In this document: positions 59,163 to 64,000 of the stretch, one piece after another
How positions within the stretch are numbered: the stretch's first letter is position 1
Layout: each line of letters opens with the position of its first letter
From: Ophioderma brevispina
Lineage: Eukaryota > Echinodermata > Ophiuroidea > Amphilepidida > Ophiodermatidae
Length of the DNA: 64,000 nt
Direction of reading: 5' to 3'
Assembly (NCBI GenBank): GCA_023653785.1
Contig: JAMKCH010058237.1
Coordinates: 1 to 64,000, forward strand
The notes under the pieces: generated by a model
The model's input: only the letters and a program-made list of their open reading frames with translations
Databases searched by the model: none
Told to the model about the DNA's origin: nothing
Translations under genes and position numbers: made by a program

Positions 59163-59634
59163 AATTGGTTCGTCTACCCAAACGAAATCTGGGAGCTGTT
59201 ATGGGGAATATTATAAATAATCTAAGTACTGACAGGATTTTGCGCCTGGCCAGCTGCCGGCCCTAGAAGAGCGGAAATGATTGTGACAATTTCCTGAAGG
59301 CGGCATAAACTCTACTCCCAGTAATGCCACTTTTCAAAAGTCACGGAGCGGACTCCTGCCTTGTTTTTATAGGGGAGAATTGCCCCTAGATCTGACAAGA
59401 AAAATAACGCCATGCACCTCCTTTTTTGCGGTGATCGTCAGGTTGGTAGTCATTTTCGGAAAAGGACGTTGGGGATATAAATCTCATTATTACTAATATC
59501 ATCTTAGCCCGTATACAATGTAATGTTATCAATTGCACACAAAAATATGACACTTATTCTTCAAATAGTCGGAGGAATAGAAATGTAGCACTATCTTTTT
59601 TCCCACCCGATTACAACATAATTCAATACGTGGA
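59163..59634. repeat. Short twin segment, left copy
   Basis: Collinear and direct with 61336-61835: GGGAGCTGTTATGGGGAATA, CACGGAGCGGACTCCTGCCT, GAATTGCCCCTAGATCTGAC and AAATATGACACTTATTCTTC are shared. By eye the copies are close to 90 percent identical outside small indels. No coding sequence. Confidence 0.85.
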
Positions 59635-59667
59635 TCTGGGTTTCCTACCGGAAATCATTTTTTACCG

Positions 59668-59945
59668 AAATTCCTATCCACAATGCACCAACGATGTACG
59701 AGTAGATAAAATAAAAAAGATAAAAAAAATATATTCTATGGTGTTTGTGTCATACGGTTATTTTTTTTTCTGTCATAAATGTGCGAAAACCGTTTGCTGT
59801 ACATAAATTTTACCAGCAAAGAGTACTCTTTGATTGCCTTGTAATGGTGCGCCACAAAATGTGCGCGTAGTTTAAAGGAAGCGCACTAAACCGAGAGCGT
59901 GCATGGAGTGATGCAATCTACTCGTACATTGTGGTGAATTTTCAC
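59668..59945. mobile_element. Possible MITE with CACAATGTACGAGTAGAT ends
   Basis: GATGTACGAGTAGAT at about 59692-59706 is inverted as ATCTACTCGTACATTGTGGT at about 59918-59937. The outer bases pair imperfectly. No coding sequence, and no second copy was seen in the window. Confidence 0.4.
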
Positions 59946-60189
59946 TCATTCACAAACTAGTGGTCTTGTTTTGGTTGTTCTGTGCATTGCCTTGCCTCCA
60001 TTGAAGAGAGTTTTGGAAAGGTGTATTTTCTGCCATTGAGAATAGGCCTAAATTTGCTATTTTTTTCTTTGACAGTCATTTGCCTAAATCTATAAAGCAC
60101 CCACTGGTGAGCTCCTAGCAAAGACCAGGATGAAGATCATGTTTGTTTTTTGTTTTCGGTTGTTGAGTCGCTTATTACCCAAGGGGATA

Positions 60190-61160
60190 TAGCCAAATTA
60201 TTAAATGAGTGCAATATGAATCTGACGTGGAAATCCATAATGTACAGTCTTCCTAAGGGCGTCTTCAAGTTTGCTGTTAATGGGCAGCCCACGACTCGCA
60301 CCATCATTTAACCAACCTTTACAATGGGGGAAACGTTTTGAGTGGTAACTGCCCTCTCTGTCAGAACAAAGGTACCCTTTTCCAACATTCTCAACAAACT
60401 GCACTCGTATGCTCGACAGATACCTCTGGCGGCATAATAACATCATACGCATTATAATAGCCTTCTCTGGGACATAGCGGACTGTTGAGAGCAAAAAGGC
60501 GCGTATAACAGCTGATATTGATGGGTACCTGGTGGCAGGGGGTACGGTTCCGCCTGACGTCATCCCCACAGTCCAAACCAGACATTGTGTTGAATTTTCC
60601 ATCGTCAAAAAAGATCTTTTTGGTCGAACTCACCGTTCCCTTCGAAGCAATATTGAAAAAAGTCATAAGGTAAAAGTTGACAGATATGCATCTTTGGTTG
60701 ACGACATCACAAAGAATGGCTACACTTGCAGCATTTTTCCTATTGAAGTTGGTTCAAGAGGCCTTATAACAAAACCTAATAAGGAGCGCCTCCAACGTCT
60801 TTTCCGCACGGCCAAATCTCATACCAAATATTCTGATTTTAAAAATTGACATCTCCAAAGCTGCTCTTACCTCTTCTTTTTCCATCTTCCATTCTAGGCA
60901 CGAGAAGGAGTGGAATGTTGTCAATAACATTATGTAGGCATAGTATTCGACCAGGGTTGCATATCTGTCACCAGTCTAATTTTATTGTTTTACTGCTCGG
61001 TACTGTTTTTAAACTTGTTTTTATTTGTTAAAATGCAATTGTCCTATACCTTGCCTGGTGGTCCGAATAGACCCCAGATGCCTTGGTCTGTACATAACGT
61101 GACTTCTTTATAGGATATATTATATATTTTGATATGTGAATAAAGATGATTTAATAATAT
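60190..61160 (+). mobile_element. LINE relic, 3' end of ORF2 with 3' tail
   Basis: The plus strand shows the zinc-ribbon-like segment found after the reverse transcriptase in one group of animal non-LTR elements. CPLC is at 60350-60361, then a GTLFHIL block and, in another frame, LDRYLWRHNNIIRII (60412-60456). KPDIVLNFPSSKK and VELTVPFEA (60623-60649) follow. After a missing base the frame shifts and reads IEKSHKVKVDRYASLVDDIT, SIFPIEVGSRGL and onward to about 60848. A second shift leads to DISKAALTSSF (about 60848-60885) and a stop near 60935. A tail with AATAAAGATGATTTAATAAT ends near 61160. The reverse transcriptase itself is absent. The minus-strand open frame at 60201-60608 is an antisense shadow. 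Confidence 0.75.
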
Positions 61161-61335
61161 GCAGAAAAGCCCCATAAGACTTCATGTACAAAACTTAAAC
61201 CCCCGGAACCAACCTAAAAACTATCTTAAGTGAAAAAAGCTTACCTGATTCTTTTCAGGAGCCAAATGGCAATAGAATATGCTCGTTTTACAAAAGATTT
61301 TTAAAAAGTTCATAACTGCCCACCCCTAGTATTTC

Positions 61336-61473
61336 AATTGCCTCGTCGAAACCTGGGAGCTGTTATGGGGAATATTATAAATAATCTAAGTGCTGACAGG
61401 ATTTTGCGCTTGGCCAGCTGCCGGCCTAGGTGAAGTGAAATGATTGTGACAGTTTCCTGAAGGCGCTATTATC

Positions 61474-61530
<57 letters not shown>

Positions 61531-61835
61531 ATATATATAATGCCACTTTTCAAAATCACGGAGCGGACTCCTGCCTTGTTTTTAGGGGGAGAATTGCCCC
61601 TAGATCTGACAAGAAAAATAACGCTAGATCTCTTTTTTTGCGGTGACCGTCAGTTGTAGTCCATTTGTCTGAAAAGGACGTTAGGGATATAAATCTCATT
61701 ATTACTAATATCATCTTACCTATACAATGTAATGTTATCAATTGCACACAAAAATATGACACTTATTCTTCAAAGAGTTGGAGGAATAGAAATGTAGCAC
61801 TACCTTTCTCCCCACCCGATTACAACATAATTTTA
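61336..61835. repeat. Short twin segment, right copy, with TA expansion
   Basis: Collinear with 59163-59634. At 61473-61540 a (TA)n run replaces the AAACTCTACTCCC sequence of the left copy. The two copies flank the LINE relic and the putative MITE. Confidence 0.85.
61473..61540. repeat. (TA)n microsatellite
   Basis: About 68 bp of almost pure TA, with two TT interruptions. Confidence 0.95.
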
Positions 61836-61974
61836 ATTGCCTTTGTTTCATAGGGAAGGCCATACATCATCCACCATCTTATTAATTCCAACATTTATTT
61901 AATCGATATACCATATTAACGTGAGCAGTAATTGTGTGTTTTACAACAGCCCATTAATTATTATTACACCTCAT

Positions 61975-62335
61975 GAATATTCATGAACATAATCACGCTA
62001 TCTCATGGCTGCTTCCTATTACGCGCACTATTTTCCCTAGGGAAATAGAGTGAACTGTTCCCTACAACTCGTCCCCAGGTCAAGTGCGGGGTAATAAAAC
62101 AAATACTACATGGTTTATATCGGGAAATAGGGCACACTATTTTCCCTTGGTACTGGCTACGGGCCTATCCCCTAACCCTTTGAGGGTTCGGGGTGATAGG
62201 CCCCGTTCCAGTACGCGAAAAATGTGTGCCATATTTCCCTTTAACCATGCAGAGGATTTGTTATGCAAAATGTTTCCGGTGTGTTACGGTAACCGCAAAC
62301 AAGCCATATTCATATTCATGGTCATAGCATTATAA
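61975..62335. mobile_element. Foldback element with long hairpin
   Basis: The core GTACTGGCTACGGGCCTATC (62151) is inverted as GATAGGCCCCGTTCCAGTAC. The pairing continues outward: GGGAAATAGGGCACACTATT with AAAAATGTGTGCCATATTTCCC, ACAAATACTACATGG with CCATGCAGAGGATTTGT, and, at the edges, ATGAATATTCATG with CATATTCATATTCATGG. The loop is only a few bases near 62185. It is probably a non-autonomous DNA element. The plus-strand open frame at 62084-62335 runs through the hairpin and is not called. Confidence 0.7.
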
Positions 62336-63245
62336 TGTGATAGAGGTCAACAAAAATATTTGCAGATGAAATGGATCAAAATACAAACCTTCCAATAATA
62401 CCACAATCTCAGGTGTGGGTTGACTGATGGAGGAGCCAGTGGTACCACTTTAACGCTACCCTCTTATTTAATATTTCATTTGAGAATGTGCGTTGGTATT
62501 ATCATTTGAAATCCCAATTTTACAAAAGATTAAAATGGCTAAGTACAACAACAATAGTTAAATGCGATTTTATTGTTATAATCCGCTTGTAACTCAACGG
62601 TTCGTTTTGGCTTCTTCGTACGGCGGCCGGGAAAGGTGTAGTCTGTGTCACAGACTGCGAAAGATATTATCTAAATTGGTACTGCGCGAGAGATTAAACG
62701 TTATCAGTCCGTCATGTGTAAATGAAACTAAATCTCAATATCTCCGGAAAACGGAGGTGTTCTATGGAAGTTTTGGCATCAGAGGGTCCGTTACTGTTTT
62801 GTTTTAAATATGTATCGTAATTGGGGTCTGAACCTATAGAACTAGCGAGAAAATTGAACGTTTTTGTCGGGTACTTCGGTACTCGCAGACACGGACGGGC
62901 GAATCCATTTTTCCCACAATGCCTTTCGGTATTATTCCCAAGTCTTGAGAATTTCAAAACACTACGCCAACTTTTATTTTTCAATGTAGACAAACAGGAA
63001 TTACGTACTTTAATAACTAAATTTATAAATAAAAAATAAATACATAAATAAGTAAATGAATAAAAATATATACTGCACTGCATGGAGTGAGCCAGTTAAT
63101 CATACACGAATAAGTCCAAAATGATGTCCCATGCGACCAACTTGTGCAAATCGGTCGCCCAGGACACCATCCCGACCAACCCGCACAAAACCAATCCACC
63201 CACCCCTAGAGTGTGGCATTTACATAAACATAGCAGAAAAATAAA
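62336..63245. other. Non-coding stretch
   Basis: Open frames at 62562-62807 plus, 62712-63083 minus and 62821-63039 plus overlap on opposite strands. None has a recognised domain or clear splice sites. A short tandem of TAAATAAATA/AATAAATG lies near 63022-63062. Confidence 0.4.
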
Positions 63246-63289
63246 TTTACATGCAATAATCCATTTTTAATGAGAGTACAAACAGAAAA

Positions 63290-63365
63290 AGAAAAGAAAC
63301 CAACATAAAAAAAAAACAAACCAAAACAAAAAGAAGAAGAAGAAGAAAAAAAAATAAAAAATTAT
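63290..63365. repeat. A-rich/GAA-rich simple repeat
   Basis: AAAAAC and (AAG)n runs. On the minus strand these give the Phe/Leu-rich open frame 63247-63567, which is not a gene. Confidence 0.75.
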
Positions 63366-63639
63366 AAGGAGAAGGAAAATTTCTTAAAATGCTTATCAAG
63401 CTTAAAATTAGTGTTAGCCAATTACATACTCTTGAACGGGTCTTAATTTTGAAGAAAGGCAAGAAGGGCTGGGAAGGTTGGCCTTTGGTTTTGGAATTTA
63501 CGGACCGCCGTACTTCTTTCGTTAGAACGTAGTCACTGGAAGAATTTGTATTAAATGCGCCTGACAAAGATTAAAGGAATTCTAACTGCTGGGCCAACAC
63601 CACGACCTACTACATTAAAGGTGCGTGTTCTGACCGTCT

Positions 63640-63990
63640 TAAAAATTTCCGCAAATTAAGAAAACAGATTTCCGTAAATTTACGGGAAAATCTGTTTGAG
63701 AAAACAATAACAATAAAAAACAAAAACACATAAAAAATGTTAATTTACGGAAATATTTCAAAAATTTATGGCAGCATTATTTCCGGACTTTTTTTTTTTG
63801 GTTCCGTAATTTTAAATTACGGAAAAAGTATGTTAAAATACACATTTTTTTCCGTAATATGAGACAAATTTCTGTAAAATTTTTAAAGTTCCGTTAATTG
63901 ACAGAACTTCTGTAAATTTACCTAAAAATGTCTGGAATACTGCTGCCAGAAATTTCCGTAAATTTACGGACATTTTTTTAACAGTGATAT
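63640..63990. mobile_element. Palindrome cluster: CCGTAAATTTACGG family element
   Basis: TTCCGTAAATTTACGG occurs whole at about 63670 and 63956, with half or altered forms near 63740, 63804-63828, 63849 and 63913. The right end reads TTTACGGACATTTTTTTAACAGTG, whose complement starts CACTGTTAAAAAAATG, like an element terminus. The left end is not clear. No coding sequence. Confidence 0.6.
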
Positions 63991-64000
63991 ATGATCATCT

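Noticed and set aside
60201..60608. 135-codon minus-strand open frame
   Set aside because: The plus strand of the same DNA carries recognisable LINE motifs (CPLC, LWRHN, VELTVP), so this frame is antisense shadow.
63247..63567. Phe/Leu-rich open frame on the minus strand, membrane-like
   Set aside because: The hydrophobic part comes from an A-rich/GAA simple repeat; the rest shows no family features.
1..64000. tRNA, rRNA, CRISPR, operon or bacterial defence genes
   Set aside because: Searched by eye for TPsiC-like GGTTCGAATCC boxes, regular spacer-repeat arrays, Shine-Dalgarno-led gene runs and known defence motifs. None was found, and the architecture is that of an animal genome.

Overview
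The window reads as gene-poor, AT-rich nuclear DNA from an animal, most likely a marine invertebrate. No stretch has bacterial or phage coding density, a polycistronic array, a Shine-Dalgarno-led gene, rRNA, a recognisable tRNA or a CRISPR array. What can be read is decayed animal retroelements (several LINE clades and one DIRS-like tyrosine-recombinase element), many short inverted-repeat DNA elements, microsatellites, and a few exon-like open stretches bounded by plausible splice sites. The mix of DIRS, CR1/Jockey-like, RTE-like and L1/Tx1-like remnants with TTAA-flanked MITEs would suit an invertebrate deuterostome, but that is an inference and no species is claimed.

Layout. 0-15 kb: mostly intergenic or intronic, with two candidate exons (1155-1271 and 8650-8875), a 900 bp foldback element (5181-6080), a DNA-transposase-like relic (7296-7817) and small MITEs. 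15.6-16.9 kb: a reverse-transcriptase relic on the minus strand. 18.7-27.8 kb: the most structured part. A 3.3-3.8 kb segment occurs twice in direct orientation (18719-22497 and 24488-27783). Between the copies lie a truncated DIRS-like element (22498 to about 24070) and a hairpin element. Each copy carries an open candidate terminal exon, but the two copies read in different frames. 32.6-34.3 kb: three inverted-repeat elements abut at shared TTAA sites. 36.0-37.2 kb: a 1.2 kb non-autonomous element with internal repeats.

40.3-49.2 kb is a LINE graveyard: four relics of at least three lineages, in both orientations. 49.8-51.6 kb and 53.4-53.85 kb are old local duplications or degenerate tandem repeats. 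59.1-61.8 kb holds a second short direct duplication flanking another LINE 3' end. 62.0-62.3 kb folds into a long hairpin. The window ends in a cluster of palindromes containing CCGTAAATTTACGG.

No operon, defence system or other co-working gene set is visible. The open points of interest are the twin segment with its DIRS junction, the TTAA-flanked MITE families, the foldback elements and the exon candidates. All repeat alignments were made by eye; identities are approximate and boundaries are good to roughly 5-30 bp unless a motif fixes them.
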